Positions 23,184 through 32,456 are shown, numbered from the stretch's first letter. The stretch: DNA of 64,000 nt from an uncultured Lachnospira sp. (GCA_944381165.1 CALWKC010000004.1:1-64000), one strand, 5' to 3'. Program-made: numbers and translations. Notes: a model not told the origin generated them from the sequence alone.

Positions 23184-24245
23184 TTATCTCCTGTCATTCC
23201 AGTGGTCGAGCTCATCTTTAAGCGTGTCAAGCAGCTCATCCTCCGCAACTTTCCGCACAACCTCACCGTGTCTTATGAGAACTCCGCATCCGTCGCCGCC
23301 TGCAATGCCTAAATCTGCCTCTTTTGCCTCGCCTGGTCCGTTCACCACACAGCCCATAACCGCCAGCTTTAAATCCAAATCATATCCCGCAGCCAGCTTT
23401 TCAACCTTACCGGCAAGACCAATCAAATCAATCTTAGTTCTTCCGCAGGTAGGGCATGACACAACCTCTATGCCGCCCTTTCTAAGCCCCAGTGTGCGCA
23501 GTATGAGCTTTGCAGCCTCAACCTCGCGCACGGGATTGTCGGTGAGAGATACCCTTATTGTATCACCTATGCCCTGATTTAAAATCAGACCAAGTCCGAT
23601 TGACGATTTAATACTTCCCGAAAATACAGTTCCTGACTCCGTAATTCCCACATGAAGAGGATAGTCTGTTCTGTCAGCTATAAGCTCATGCGCTTTAACG
23701 CACATCATAACGTCTGACGACTTAATGCTTATGACAAGATTGTCATATCCCAGATCTTCTATTATCTTAACCTTGTCGAGAGCGCTCTCCACAAGTCCCT
23801 CCGCCGTTACGCCGTTATATTTCTCTACAAGCTCCTTTTCAAGCGAGCCGCTGTTGACTCCGACACGAATCGGGATATTCCTGTCTCTTGCGGCATCCAC
23901 AACAGCCTTAATCCTGTCAGCTCCGCCGATATTTCCCGGATTTATTCTTATTTTATCGGCTCCGTTTTCTATCGCCGCAATAGCCATTCTGTAATCAAAA
24001 TGAATATCTGCCACAAGAGGAATGTGAATTTTTTTCTTTATCTCGCTAATCGCTAAAGCCGCTTCCTTAGTCGGCACGGTACACCTCACAATATCACAGC
24101 CTGCAGCCTCAAGCTCCAAAATCTGCGCAACTGTTGCAGCTACGTCCTCCGTCTTAGTGTTTGTCATCGACTGGATTGCAACAGGACTTCCTCCACCTAT
24201 TGTGCAGTTGCCTATTCTAATCTTTTTTGTATTATCCCTGTACAT
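23184..24245 (-). CDS. ispG: 4-hydroxy-3-methylbut-2-enyl diphosphate synthase
   Basis: A 353-residue IspG of the short bacterial form. It catalyses the penultimate [4Fe-4S] step of the MEP isoprenoid pathway, from MEcPP to HMBPP. Visible: TIM-barrel start IGGGSPVAIQSMTNTKT (about 16-32), cluster ligands CPTCGR (about 271-276) and GCVVNGPGEAK (about 308-318). The ATG at 24245 gives the usual MYRDNTKKIRIG beginning and has GAGGT upstream; a longer reading adds ten residues. It lies 63 bp after rseP; with dxr, uppS and cdsA it forms an isoprenoid/membrane group. Confidence 0.96.
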   Translation of the reverse strand: MYRDNTKKIRIGNCTIGGGSPVAIQSMTNTKTEDVAATVAQILELEAAGCDIVRCTVPTKEAALAISEIKKKIHIPLVADIHFDYRMAIAAIENGADKIRINPGNIGGADRIKAVVDAARDRNIPIRVGVNSGSLEKELVEKYNGVTAEGLVESALDKVKIIEDLGYDNLVISIKSSDVMMCVKAHELIADRTDYPLHVGITESGTVFSGSIKSSIGLGLILNQGIGDTIRVSLTDNPVREVEAAKLILRTLGLRKGGIEVVSCPTCGRTKIDLIGLAGKVEKLAAGYDLDLKLAVMGCVVNGPGEAKEADLGIAGGDGCGVLIRHGEVVRKVAEDELLDTLKDELDHWNDRR

Positions 24246-24308
24246 ACTACCTCTTTTCCAAAGCGTTTTGCGCATGGAACGTGAAGAAAATTTTGCAAAA
24301 CGCTTTAT

Positions 24309-25703
24309 CTAAAACAAATTGACAATATCCTTAAACATTACATAAACCATAAGCAGCATCAAAAGCACCATTCCGACAAAGTGCACCATACCCTCGCGCT
24401 CTTTTTTTACCGGTTTTCCTCTTACCACCTCTATAAACATAAACAGAAGCCTTCCTCCGTCAAGCGCAGGAAGCGGAAGAAGATTCATAACTCCCAGATT
24501 GGCGCTCAGCATAACTATATACTGAAAAATATTGAGCATAACATAATATGCACCGTCTGTTTTACTCTGTTCCACAACGGTATTCACGGAATCTATAACG
24601 CCGACGGGACCTGACAGGTCATTAATTCCAAGCCTTCCCGTAAACATCATTCCCACGCTCTTTACAACAGCCTCAATCCAGTAGCCCACTTCCTTAAACG
24701 CACACACAACCGTCTGTGCAGGACTTACCTTCACCCTGTAACCGTAGCTGTCAAATCCCGTATAATATTCCTCTGTCTCGACCAGAGCGGGTGTAACCTT
24801 TAACGTCATCTCCTGTCCGTCACGCATTACGACAACATCTACAGTCTTGCCCTCTGATGCATTGATAAGCTGAGGAACACTGACGGAAGCAGACGGCTCT
24901 GTACCGTTTACGGAAACAATAACGTCACCGTTTTTTATACCGGCGCTGCTTGCAGGTGAATTCTCAGAAACAGACGCCACAGTATTGTCTGAAATTGTAA
25001 CTCCAAGCCTGTATACACTCGTTTTTCTGTACTCAGGCGCAACAACAGCCGTATACTTCTGACCGTCACGCACATAAGTAATATTCATTGTCTCATCGGC
25101 ATGGTAATATTTATAAAACGCATACTCCTTTGAAAAAGCGATGCCGTTGTTATTTATCTCAGTTATCTCATCTCCCGCCTGAAGACCTGCTTCTGAAGCC
25201 GGCGAATTTTCCTCAACGACATCAACCGTACACGGGTCAGTTCCTACCGAGCCTATTATTATAACTGCAAAAATAAAAGCCAGCAGAAAATTAAACAGCG
25301 GTCCGGCTGCAATTATCGCAATCCTTGACCACACAGGTTTTGCCGAAAACGCCTTGTCGGCGTCATACTCTTTTAAAAGCCCCTCTCTGCGCTCTGCTTT
25401 TGTTTTTTCTCTGCTGTCAGCGTCTTCATCAAATTCACTGCCGGTTTCGTCATCATCGTTACGCTGCTCGTCAGGCTCCGCCATTATGTCGTCACCCAGC
25501 ATCATGCATGCTCCGCCAAACGGAATAAGCTTCAGGCAGTACTCCGTATCGCCCTTCTTTACACTGAAAAGCTTTGGTCCAAAGCCGATAGAAAATTCTA
25601 CCACCGCAACGCCGTTTGCCTTTGCCACAATAAAATGACCGAACTCGTGAATGAGAATAATCAAACCAATCATTAAAATAGCTATGATAATATTTAAAAT
25701 CAA
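24309..25703 (-). CDS. rseP: Site-2 membrane protease RseP/RasP
   Basis: A 464-residue intramembrane zinc metalloprotease. The active-site HEFGH lies in the first helix (residues 19-23) and the second metal-site motif LPALDGG lies near residue 410. Between helices there is a strongly acidic insert (about 70-118) and then two PDZ-like segments (about 170-240 and 250-330) where RasP of Bacillus has one. It cleaves membrane-bound anti-sigma factors or signal-peptide remnants. The best start is the TTG at 25703, which follows the dxr stop by one base with CAGGTG upstream; a TTG at 25721 has no site. Translation is likely coupled to dxr. Confidence 0.93.
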   Translation of the reverse strand: MILNIIIAILMIGLIILIHEFGHFIVAKANGVAVVEFSIGFGPKLFSVKKGDTEYCLKLIPFGGACMMLGDDIMAEPDEQRNDDDETGSEFDEDADSREKTKAERREGLLKEYDADKAFSAKPVWSRIAIIAAGPLFNFLLAFIFAVIIIGSVGTDPCTVDVVEENSPASEAGLQAGDEITEINNNGIAFSKEYAFYKYYHADETMNITYVRDGQKYTAVVAPEYRKTSVYRLGVTISDNTVASVSENSPASSAGIKNGDVIVSVNGTEPSASVSVPQLINASEGKTVDVVVMRDGQEMTLKVTPALVETEEYYTGFDSYGYRVKVSPAQTVVCAFKEVGYWIEAVVKSVGMMFTGRLGINDLSGPVGVIDSVNTVVEQSKTDGAYYVMLNIFQYIVMLSANLGVMNLLPLPALDGGRLLFMFIEVVRGKPVKKEREGMVHFVGMVLLMLLMVYVMFKDIVNLF

Positions 25704-25704
25704 A

Positions 25705-26847
25705 TCAACACCTGCTTTCAATCATTTCGTATACGGTCTTTTCCGTAGCAAATATCTGCTCTACAGTAGGATTGTCAATAAATTCAACATTTTCCATTGC
25801 ATATTCTATAATTTCAGGAATATCAAGATATTTAATCTCCTCGTTCAGAAATTTGCTGACAGCAAGCTCATTAGCCGCATTCAGCGCAGTAGGGATATTT
25901 CCTCCTCTCCGCGCCGCCTCATAAGCCAGCTTTAGCCCCCGGAATGTATCCATATCAGGCTTTTCAAATGTAATCTGTCCAAGCTCATAAAAATCCACAG
26001 GCTTTGTGTCAAGAGGTCTCCTGTGCGGATAATACAGAGCATACTGTATCGGCAGGCGCATATCCGGACTTCCCAGCTGCGCCATTATACTTCCGTCAAC
26101 AAACTGCACCATAGAGTGAATAATACTCTGTGGCTGGACAACAACCTGCACCCTGTCAGCAGGCACATTAAAAAGCCACTGCGCCTCCATAACCTCAAGC
26201 CCCTTGTTTACCATAGTTGAAGAATCTATTGTAATTTTTTTACCCATAGCCCAGTTTGGATGCTTAAGAGCATCGTTAAGCGTTACATTTTCAAGCTCCT
26301 TCAGCGTCCTGCCTCTGAACGGTCCGCCTGACGCCGTGAGAAGGATTTTTTGAACTTCAGATCTGTTTTCACCGTTTAAACACTGAAAAATCGCGGAATG
26401 TTCACTGTCGACAGGATAGATTGAAACTCCGTTTTCCCGGGCAAGCTTCATTATAATATGGCCTGCTGTCACAAGCGTTTCCTTATTGGCGAGAGCTATA
26501 TCCTTGTGCGCTTTAATCGCCGCTATTGTAGGCTCAATCCCCATCATTCCGACTACCGCTGTCACTACAACGTCCGCTCCCGGGAGTGCAGCCGCAGCGG
26601 TCAGTCCCTCCATGCCGTACACAATCTTTAAATCCATATCGGCAGTCAGAAGCCTTAGCTGCTTCGCGCCCTCCTCGCTCCCGACGCTTACAAGCTCCGG
26701 CTTAAATTCTCTTACCTGGCGCGCAAGCTCCTCAACCCGTGTTCCCGCTGCCAGAGCCACAACCTTTAAATCATTATTTTTTCTTATAACATCGAGCGTC
26801 TGTGTTCCGATAGAACCTGTCGAGCCCAGTATAGATACACTTCTCAA
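25705..26847 (-). CDS. dxr: 1-deoxy-D-xylulose 5-phosphate reductoisomerase
   Basis: A 380-residue Dxr, the first committed enzyme of the MEP pathway (DXP to MEP, NADPH-dependent). Motifs: nucleotide site GSTGSIGTQTL (8-18), ALANKETLVTAG (about 118-129), metal and substrate site YPVDSEHSAIFQC (about 148-160), SGGPFRG and the MNKGLEVMEAxWLF helix. Start is TTG at 26847 with GAGGAAAG five bases upstream. It follows cdsA by 10 bp and is followed at once by rseP. Confidence 0.96.
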   Translation of the reverse strand: MRSVSILGSTGSIGTQTLDVIRKNNDLKVVALAAGTRVEELARQVREFKPELVSVGSEEGAKQLRLLTADMDLKIVYGMEGLTAAAALPGADVVVTAVVGMMGIEPTIAAIKAHKDIALANKETLVTAGHIIMKLARENGVSIYPVDSEHSAIFQCLNGENRSEVQKILLTASGGPFRGRTLKELENVTLNDALKHPNWAMGKKITIDSSTMVNKGLEVMEAQWLFNVPADRVQVVVQPQSIIHSMVQFVDGSIMAQLGSPDMRLPIQYALYYPHRRPLDTKPVDFYELGQITFEKPDMDTFRGLKLAYEAARRGGNIPTALNAANELAVSKFLNEEIKYLDIPEIIEYAMENVEFIDNPTVEQIFATEKTVYEMIESRC

Positions 26848-26857
26848 TTTTCTTTCC

Positions 26858-27667
26858 TCACATTATCTGGTTAATAATATACACCGCCCAGTATACAGCC
26901 GGTGCCGTAAATATTACACTGTCAAATCTGTCCATAATTCCGCCGTGCCCCGGAATAAGCTTTCCATAATCCTTAATATTGTAATTCCTCTTAATGGCGG
27001 ACGCCGCCAAATCCCCTATGACAGACAAAAATGCTCCGATTAGACTCGCAATTCCGAAAGTCAGCACCGGATTAACAGCGAACTCCGACATTCTGCTTCC
27101 GACGATACCTCCGTAAATCATTCCGAGAACTGTGGCTCCCGCAACGCCTCCAATCATGCCCTCAAACGACTTTTTAGGCGACAGCTTCGGCGTCATCTTA
27201 TGCTTTCCGAACAGTACTCCCGTAAAATAAGCAAAGGTATCATTTCCCCAAGACGATACAAACACAAGCCATATAATATAAATTCCGTCCGAAAGAACAC
27301 GCACTTTATATATATATGAAAGCATCACGGCAACATAGAATATCCCTGTAAAAGCAAGCATCGCATCTGCGGCGCAATGCTTTGGAAAAGAAACCACATA
27401 CACTGTCATAATTGCCATCAGCGCGGCGACAAATACAAGTATGTCAAGCTGTTCCATATCCGTTAAAATACAGACATAATATGCCAAAGCCGCAATATAT
27501 CCGCACAGTGCAACGGCGCTTTTTTGTATTCCCGCCGCTCTGTACAGTTCAAACAATCCTATCAGTGAAATTGCTGCGCAGAGCAGATAAAGATACCAGC
27601 CGCCAGTAATAAGTGCCGAGCCCGCAATTATTACCAGCACAATCCCGCTTATAATTCTTGTTTTCAC
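26858..27667 (-). CDS. cdsA: Phosphatidate cytidylyltransferase
   Basis: A 269-residue polytopic membrane enzyme making CDP-diacylglycerol from phosphatidate and CTP. The family signature SAIKRNYNIKDYGKLIPGHG, continuing GIMDRFD, lies near 222-248 and contains the invariant KD and DRxD. About eight membrane helices. The start is GTG at 27667, which overlaps the uppS stop by four bases (GTGA) with AAGGAGG well placed. Coupled with uppS, a common Firmicute pair. Confidence 0.95.
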   Translation of the reverse strand: MKTRIISGIVLVIIAGSALITGGWYLYLLCAAISLIGLFELYRAAGIQKSAVALCGYIAALAYYVCILTDMEQLDILVFVAALMAIMTVYVVSFPKHCAADAMLAFTGIFYVAVMLSYIYKVRVLSDGIYIIWLVFVSSWGNDTFAYFTGVLFGKHKMTPKLSPKKSFEGMIGGVAGATVLGMIYGGIVGSRMSEFAVNPVLTFGIASLIGAFLSVIGDLAASAIKRNYNIKDYGKLIPGHGGIMDRFDSVIFTAPAVYWAVYIINQIM

Positions 27668-28404
27668 TTATTTTCCTCCTTAACGCCGCCGAATCTGCGC
27701 TCGCGTCTGTTATACTTCTCAAACGCCTTAATCAGCTCCTCCCTGTTAAAATCCGGCCACAGGGTATCCGTAAAATAAAATTCCGTATATGCAAGCTGCC
27801 ACGGAAGATAATTTGACAGCCGCTCTTCTCCGCTTGTGCGAATAAGCAAATCAGGGTCGGGAAGCTCCCATGTATCCAAACATTCCGATATAGTCTGCTC
27901 GGTAATGTCCTCCGCTCTCATCTCTCCCTGTTCTACTTTTTTAGCAATTTTTTTAACAGCTCTGGTAATCTCATCTCTGCCGCCGTAATTAATGGCAATA
28001 GTAAAATTAAGCCCTGTATTATTCTTAGTTTTTTCCTCAAGATTATTAATACTCTCAACTATATCAGGACTAAGCTCTTCTCTTCTGCCTATAACGCGGC
28101 AGCGCACGTTATTTTTCATAGACTTTTTCACACAGTCCTTCAGATACCGGCGCAATATTCCCATGAGCATGGAAACCTCCTCCTGAGAGCGTTTCCAGTT
28201 TTCAGTCGAAAATGCGTACACAGTAAAATATTTTACGCCTGTCTCGTCGACTATACTCAGCATATCCTCGACAACCTGGCTTCCAACCTTATGTCCGTAT
28301 GTCCTCGGCATGAAGCGTTTCTTTGCCCACCTTCCGTTACCGTCAAGAATTACGGCAACATGCGCCGGAATTTTAAGTCCCAGTTCCTCGTTAAAATTAT
28401 CCAT
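27664..28404 (-). CDS. uppS: Undecaprenyl diphosphate synthase
   Basis: A 246-residue cis-prenyltransferase that makes the C55 carrier for peptidoglycan and wall polymers. Signature: VILDGNGRWAKKR with catalytic Asp 21 (18-30), YAFSTENWKRS (about 74-84), NYGGRDEITRA (about 149-159) and the C-terminal PDPDLLIRTSGExRLSNYLPWQ with YTEFYFTDxLWPDF. ATG at 28404 follows AGGAGGAG. It lies 90 bp after frr behind an intercistronic hairpin. Confidence 0.97.
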   Translation of the reverse strand: MDNFNEELGLKIPAHVAVILDGNGRWAKKRFMPRTYGHKVGSQVVEDMLSIVDETGVKYFTVYAFSTENWKRSQEEVSMLMGILRRYLKDCVKKSMKNNVRCRVIGRREELSPDIVESINNLEEKTKNNTGLNFTIAINYGGRDEITRAVKKIAKKVEQGEMRAEDITEQTISECLDTWELPDPDLLIRTSGEERLSNYLPWQLAYTEFYFTDTLWPDFNREELIKAFEKYNRRERRFGGVKEENK

Positions 28405-28433
28405 GAACTCCTCCTGTCTGCATATTTACACGA

Positions 28434-28487
28434 AATCCGTAGAAGTCAGCGGCCTGTAATAGTACGACCGCCGAAATCCTACGGATT
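28434..28487 (-). repeat. Intercistronic hairpin between frr and uppS
   Basis: Arms AATCCGTAG and CTACGGATT (28434-28442 and 28479-28487) are perfectly complementary, with an inner GCGG/CCGC pair. No U-tract follows, so it looks like an RNA processing or stability element rather than a terminator. Confidence 0.55.
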
Positions 28488-28494
28488 CATATGT

Positions 28495-29049
28495 TTAAAC
28501 GGTAAGGATTTCTTTTGTTTTGTCTTCTATCGCCGTGTCGATAGCAGCAATATATTTGTCCGTGAGCTTCTGAACATCATCCTCAGCCCGCTTAAGCTCA
28601 TCGTCTGAAATCTCGCCCGCCTTATTCTGTTTCTTGAAAATATCATTTGCGTCGCGTCGTATATTTCTGACAGCTACCTTTGCGTTATCGCCCTTCTTCT
28701 TTACATCCTTTGCAAGTTCCTTACGTCTGTCCTCTGTAAGTTCAGGAAATACAAGGCGGATAACCTTTCCGTCATTATTCGGGGTAATTCCCAAATCTGA
28801 CGTCAAAATTGCCTTCTCAATATCTTTTATCAAACTGCTCTCCCACGGCTGAATCTGTATCATTCTTGCCTCAGGCACGGAAATATTGGCAACCTGCTGA
28901 AGCGATGTAGGAGTTCCGTAATAATCGACCTTAATCTTGTCAAGAATATGCGGATTAGCTCTTCCCGCACGTATAGTCGAATACTCTTCCTTAAGCGCGT
29001 CAACCGACTTAATCATTTTGCTCTCAAACTCTTTTATATCACTCATCAT
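28495..29049 (-). CDS. frr: Ribosome recycling factor
   Basis: A 184-residue RRF of normal length that splits post-termination ribosomes together with EF-G. Conserved blocks include LKEEYSTIRAGRANPHILDKIKVDYYGTPT, IQPWESSLIKDIEKAI and LTEDRRKELAKDVKKKGDNAKVAVRNIRRDAND. Two adjacent ATGs (29049, 29046) lie at five and eight bases from GGAG; the first is reported. It lies 20 bp after pyrH in one transcript. Confidence 0.97.
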   Translation of the reverse strand: MMSDIKEFESKMIKSVDALKEEYSTIRAGRANPHILDKIKVDYYGTPTSLQQVANISVPEARMIQIQPWESSLIKDIEKAILTSDLGITPNNDGKVIRLVFPELTEDRRKELAKDVKKKGDNAKVAVRNIRRDANDIFKKQNKAGEISDDELKRAEDDVQKLTDKYIAAIDTAIEDKTKEILTV

Positions 29050-29069
29050 CTCATCTCCATATCCTTTAT

Positions 29070-29774
29070 TTATACTGTAACTATAGTACCGCTGAACTTA
29101 TCAGACAACGCATTTAAAATACTGTCTTTCTCGTTAAGTCCGAAAATCATAAGCGGCATTTTATTTTCCATACACATAACAGATGCTGTCATATCTATTA
29201 CGCCCAGCTTTCTGTCAACAACCTCCTGTATAGAAAGCTTATCGTACTTCCTGGCTTCCGGATTAATCTTAGGGTCGCTGTCATACACGCCGTCAATATT
29301 CTTTGCCAGCAGAATTGCGTCAGCATCAAGCTCAATAGCGCGAAGAACAATTCCCGTATCTGTTGAGAAATACGGATGACCTGTTCCTCCCGCAAAAAAT
29401 ACAACCATACCTTTTTCAAAATACTTATTCGCACGGTCTTTTGAAAATAACTTTGTCATGCTTCCGCACTCAAAAGGCGTCAGAATATTAGTATTAATTC
29501 CACATGAACGGAATATCTCCGACACATATATACAGTTCATAACCGTTGCAAGCATACCAATCTGGTCAGCCTTCGTCCTGTCAATATTATCATTGGAACG
29601 TCCCCGCCAATAATTGCCTCCGCCGATTACAACACCGACATCAATACCCTTTTTAAGAATTTCCTTAACCTGTCTTGCAATGTCCTCAATCAGAGCATCA
29701 TCATATCCTGATTTACTGCTTCCCGAAAGCGCCTCGCCGCTTAATTTAAGTATAACTCTTTTTAACTTTTTCAT
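29070..29774 (-). CDS. pyrH: UMP kinase
   Basis: A 234-residue amino-acid-kinase-fold UMP kinase, hexameric, phosphorylating UMP to UDP. Motifs: RVILKLSGEALSG (about 5-17), VVIGGGNYWRGR (about 48-59), GxGxPYFSTDTG (about 128-140) and the C-terminal LNxxxSILNALSDKFSGTIV. ATG at 29774 follows GAGGTG. First gene of a pyrH-frr-uppS-cdsA-dxr-rseP-ispG-polC run, with a promoter at 29860-29865 after the tsf terminator. Confidence 0.96.
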   Translation of the reverse strand: MKKLKRVILKLSGEALSGSSKSGYDDALIEDIARQVKEILKKGIDVGVVIGGGNYWRGRSNDNIDRTKADQIGMLATVMNCIYVSEIFRSCGINTNILTPFECGSMTKLFSKDRANKYFEKGMVVFFAGGTGHPYFSTDTGIVLRAIELDADAILLAKNIDGVYDSDPKINPEARKYDKLSIQEVVDRKLGVIDMTASVMCMENKMPLMIFGLNEKDSILNALSDKFSGTIVTV

Positions 29775-29859
29775 AACGCACCTCAGTATAATTGCCTCTT
29801 AGCTTTTGTGCCGAATATTGTTTCACAGCTCTTGACTCCTTCGGTCACAATTTCAATTA

Positions 29860-29865
29860 ATTATA
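29860..29865 (-). promoter_or_regulatory. Extended -10 promoter of pyrH
   Basis: Minus-strand TGTTATAAT is a full extended -10 element (TATAAT at 29860-29865). A weak -35 lies 17 bp upstream. It is placed between the tsf terminator and pyrH, so it should drive the pyrH-polC run. Confidence 0.65.
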
Positions 29866-29900
29866 ACACAACATGTCGAATATTAGAAGAGGCATACTGC

Positions 29901-29947
29901 AAAAAAAATTTCCCGGAGCACCTGTAAATACAGATTGCACCGGGAAT
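29901..29947 (-). terminator. Terminator of rpsB-tsf
   Basis: Imperfect long stem with outer TTCCCGG/CCGGGAA (29910-29916 with 29940-29946) and inner GCA/TGC and CTG/CAG pairs, followed on the minus strand by a run of eight T (29901-29908). It lies 15 bp after the tsf stop. Confidence 0.88.
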
Positions 29948-29961
29948 TACCAAATCACAAA

Positions 29962-30888
29962 TTACTTTAACTGTGCCGCTACCTCTGCTGCAAAATCTTC
30001 ATTCTTCTTTTCGATACCCTCACCTGTCTCAAAACGAACAAAGCTCTTTATCTTAATATTGGCACCGTTAGCCTTAGCAACCTCTGAAACGTAAGCTGAT
30101 ACAGACTGCTTTCCGTCCTCTGCCTTTACGTAAACCTGGTCTAAAAGACAAACCTCTTTTAACTCTTTATTGATACGTCCCTTAACCATGCCCTCGATAA
30201 TCTTATCGTTTGCGTCAGGCTTCTCATTTCTTGCTGCGGCTGTAAGAATTTCTGTCTCCTTCTCAATGTACTCAGCATCAACCTCATCTCTGCTTGTATA
30301 CATAGGCTTCAAAGCTGCTGCCTGCATTGCCACATTCTTAGCCATCTCCTCGATTGCAGGATTTACAACATCTGTCTCGACATCCACAAGAACGCCAATC
30401 TTTCCGCCCATATGAATATAAGAAGCGATAAATCCGTTCTCTGCGTGAATCTGAGCAAATCTTCTTATCTTTAAGTTCTCACCGATTACAGCAATCTGGC
30501 TTGAAAGCTCATCCGCAACTGTCTTTGAAGGCTCTTTTGCCCATGGCTCAGCCAAAAATGCATCAATATCAGATGCCTTTGTTGTGAGTGCCTGTGCTGC
30601 AACCGCATCAACATACGCGTTGAAATCCGCATTCTTTGCAACGAAGTCTGTCTCAGAGTTTACCTCTACGATTACTGCATCCTTGCCCTCAACAAGAGTC
30701 TTTACAATACCCTCTGCTGCAATTCTGCCTGCCTTCTTTGCCGCCTTAGCCATACCGTTCTCTCTGAGAAACTCTACAGCCTTATCCATATCACCGTCTG
30801 TAGCTGAAAGCGCCTTCTTGCAATCCATCATTCCGGCGCCTGTCATCTCTCTCAATTCCTTTACCATTCCTGCTGTAACTGCTGCCAT
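29962..30888 (-). CDS. tsf: Translation elongation factor Ts
   Basis: A 308-residue EF-Ts, the nucleotide exchange factor of EF-Tu. N-terminal block VKELREMTGAGMMDCKKAL (about 9-27) and the Lys-rich AKKAGRIAAEG, core IVEVNSETDFVAKNADF (about 73-89) and the C-terminal dimerisation part with LLDQVYVK and FVRFETGEGIEK are present. ATG at 30888 follows GGAGGAA. It is separated from rpsB by 140 bp holding a terminator-like attenuator, which allows unequal expression. Confidence 0.97.
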   Translation of the reverse strand: MAAVTAGMVKELREMTGAGMMDCKKALSATDGDMDKAVEFLRENGMAKAAKKAGRIAAEGIVKTLVEGKDAVIVEVNSETDFVAKNADFNAYVDAVAAQALTTKASDIDAFLAEPWAKEPSKTVADELSSQIAVIGENLKIRRFAQIHAENGFIASYIHMGGKIGVLVDVETDVVNPAIEEMAKNVAMQAAALKPMYTSRDEVDAEYIEKETEILTAAARNEKPDANDKIIEGMVKGRINKELKEVCLLDQVYVKAEDGKQSVSAYVSEVAKANGANIKIKSFVRFETGEGIEKKNEDFAAEVAAQLK

Positions 30889-30928
30889 TTTGTTTCATTC
30901 CTCCGTTTTATTATTTTAATAATCTTTC

Positions 30929-30966
30929 AAAAAAATGCTTCAACCTGTAACTGTCAGGCTGAAGCA
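30929..30966 (-). terminator. Attenuator between rpsB and tsf
   Basis: Twelve-base stem TGCTTCAGCCTG / CAGGTTGAAGCA on the minus strand (30955-30966 with 30936-30947, one wobble), a 7-nt loop and seven T (30929-30935). It is strong enough to be a terminator, so tsf must depend on readthrough or on an undetected promoter. Confidence 0.8.
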
Positions 30967-31028
30967 CTTTCAACTTCAGTTTAAATCAAACATATTTATA
31001 TCAAGAAAAAGCAAAATCATCTGATAAA

Positions 31029-31772
31029 TTAAGCCTCTTCTGTCTCTGCCTGCTCAACTTCCTCAGCTTCCTCTGTGTAAGCTTCCTCAGCCCCCTGATT
31101 TGCCTCGATAACAGCGTCTGCCATCTTAGATACAATAAGCTTAACCGCTCTGATTGCATCATCATTGCCAGGGATTACATAGTCAAGCTCATCCGGGTCA
31201 CAGTTAGTATCTGCGATACCGATTAACTGAATACCAAGTGCATGTGCCTCCTGTACGCAGATTCTTTCCTTCTTAGGATCTACGATAAAAATAGCGTCAG
31301 GAAGTCTCTTCATCTCCTTAATACCGCCGAGATTCTTCTGAAGCTTCTCGAGCTCCTTCTTCAAGTTGATAACTTCTTTCTTAGGAAGAACATCAAATGT
31401 TCCGTCTTCCTGCATTGCCTCAATTTCCTTAAGTCTGTTAATTCTGCTCTGAATTGTCTTAAAGTTTGTAAGCATACCGCCGAGCCATCTCTCATTTACA
31501 TAGAACATTCCGCAGCGTTCTGCCTCTGAAGCGATAGCATCCTGTGCCTGCTTCTTTGTGCCCACGAAAAGGATTGTTCCTCCATCTGCCACAATATCAG
31601 CTACTGCCTTATAAGCCTCGTCAACCTTGCCTACAGACTTCTGTAAATCAATAATATGGATACCGTTTCTCTCTGTGTAGATGTACTCAGCCATCTTAGG
31701 GTTCCATCTTCTTGTCTGATGTCCGAAATGAACACCTGCCTCAAGTAACTGCTTCATAGAAATTACGCTCAT
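31029..31772 (-). CDS. rpsB: 30S ribosomal protein S2
   Basis: A 247-residue S2 with complete family blocks: [22 protein letters not shown] (about 7-28), [36 protein letters not shown] and [12 protein letters not shown]. It ends in an acidic Glu-rich tail (about 225-247) typical of Lachnospiraceae S2. ATG at 31772 follows CGGAGGT. It is transcribed from a near-consensus promoter at 31885-31913 through a leader of about 105 nt. Confidence 0.98.
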   Translation of the reverse strand: MSVISMKQLLEAGVHFGHQTRRWNPKMAEYIYTERNGIHIIDLQKSVGKVDEAYKAVADIVADGGTILFVGTKKQAQDAIASEAERCGMFYVNERWLGGMLTNFKTIQSRINRLKEIEAMQEDGTFDVLPKKEVINLKKELEKLQKNLGGIKEMKRLPDAIFIVDPKKERICVQEAHALGIQLIGIADTNCDPDELDYVIPGNDDAIRAVKLIVSKMADAVIEANQGAEEAYTEEAEEVEQAETEEA

Positions 31773-31884
31773 TTTAATACCTCCGTTGGTTTTAATCTTT
31801 TGCAGGCTTCAACTGACGCAGCCACCGGCGCGTAAACCGGCACCAGCCGCGAAATCCACCCGCATGTTTTTTTACACGCTGATG

Positions 31885-31913
31885 ATTATATCAATACTTT
31901 TGAAATAAATCAA
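31885..31913 (-). promoter_or_regulatory. Promoter of rpsB-tsf
   Basis: Minus-strand TTGATT (31908-31913) and TATAAT (31885-31890) with a 17-bp spacer, the best promoter in the window. It begins right after the stop codon of the MltG-like gene. The leader contains GC-rich self-complementary CCGG words (about 31832-31848) that could fold near the 5' end. Confidence 0.8.
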
Positions 31914-31920
31914 GCACAAT

Positions 31921-32424
31921 TTATGATTTTGTTATAATCCTTGCAATATTTTCAAAACTGTCACCCACTGTCAGTTCATATTCACCGTCGCGTATTCTTA
32001 ACGCATAACCGCTGTCAGACAGATATGACACAAACGCATCCCTGTCGGAAATCACTCCCGCCTCATACAGTATGTCTGCAGCCTGGGTCCCGTAATAAAC
32101 ATCTCTGAATACAACCACGACAACTCCGTCATCCCTGACCGAAACTGTTGAGTTCTCCTGTGACTCAGATGATGCTTCGCTTGTCTGATTTTGGCTACCG
32201 GAAGCGCTCTCCTCGGAATTCTTCGTGCCGCCGTTATCACTGTCAGTATTATTTTCGTCAGCCGCAGTAGTGTATGCGATAACCGAGCCAACCGTCTCTC
32301 TCTCATTTTGCACCGGATTTGAATTATTGTTTCCCGCATTGCGAATTACATTAGAAATCGTGAGTATCAGCGTTGTGATAATAAGTCCCGCTCCGAGACC
32401 TCTCAAATAATATTTAAGCTTCAT
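31921..32424 (-). CDS. Small membrane-anchored protein with MltG/YceG-like LysM-type domain
   Basis: A 167-residue protein: one N-terminal membrane helix (about 10-28), a long Ser/Asn/Glu/Gly-rich extracellular linker (about 30-95) and a C-terminal domain (about 100-167) with DILYEAGVISDRDAFVSYL and IRDGEYELTVGDSFENIARIIT. That domain resembles the small domain that precedes the catalytic part of endolytic transglycosylase MltG. The catalytic domain is missing, so a lytic activity is unlikely; it may bind peptidoglycan. It ends the fla/che run just before the rpsB promoter. ATG at 32424 has a modest site. Confidence 0.65.
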   Translation of the reverse strand: MKLKYYLRGLGAGLIITTLILTISNVIRNAGNNNSNPVQNERETVGSVIAYTTAADENNTDSDNGGTKNSEESASGSQNQTSEASSESQENSTVSVRDDGVVVVVFRDVYYGTQAADILYEAGVISDRDAFVSYLSDSGYALRIRDGEYELTVGDSFENIARIITKS

Positions 32425-32456
32425 TACAATCCCCTTTAAACTTATCTGTCACTGTA

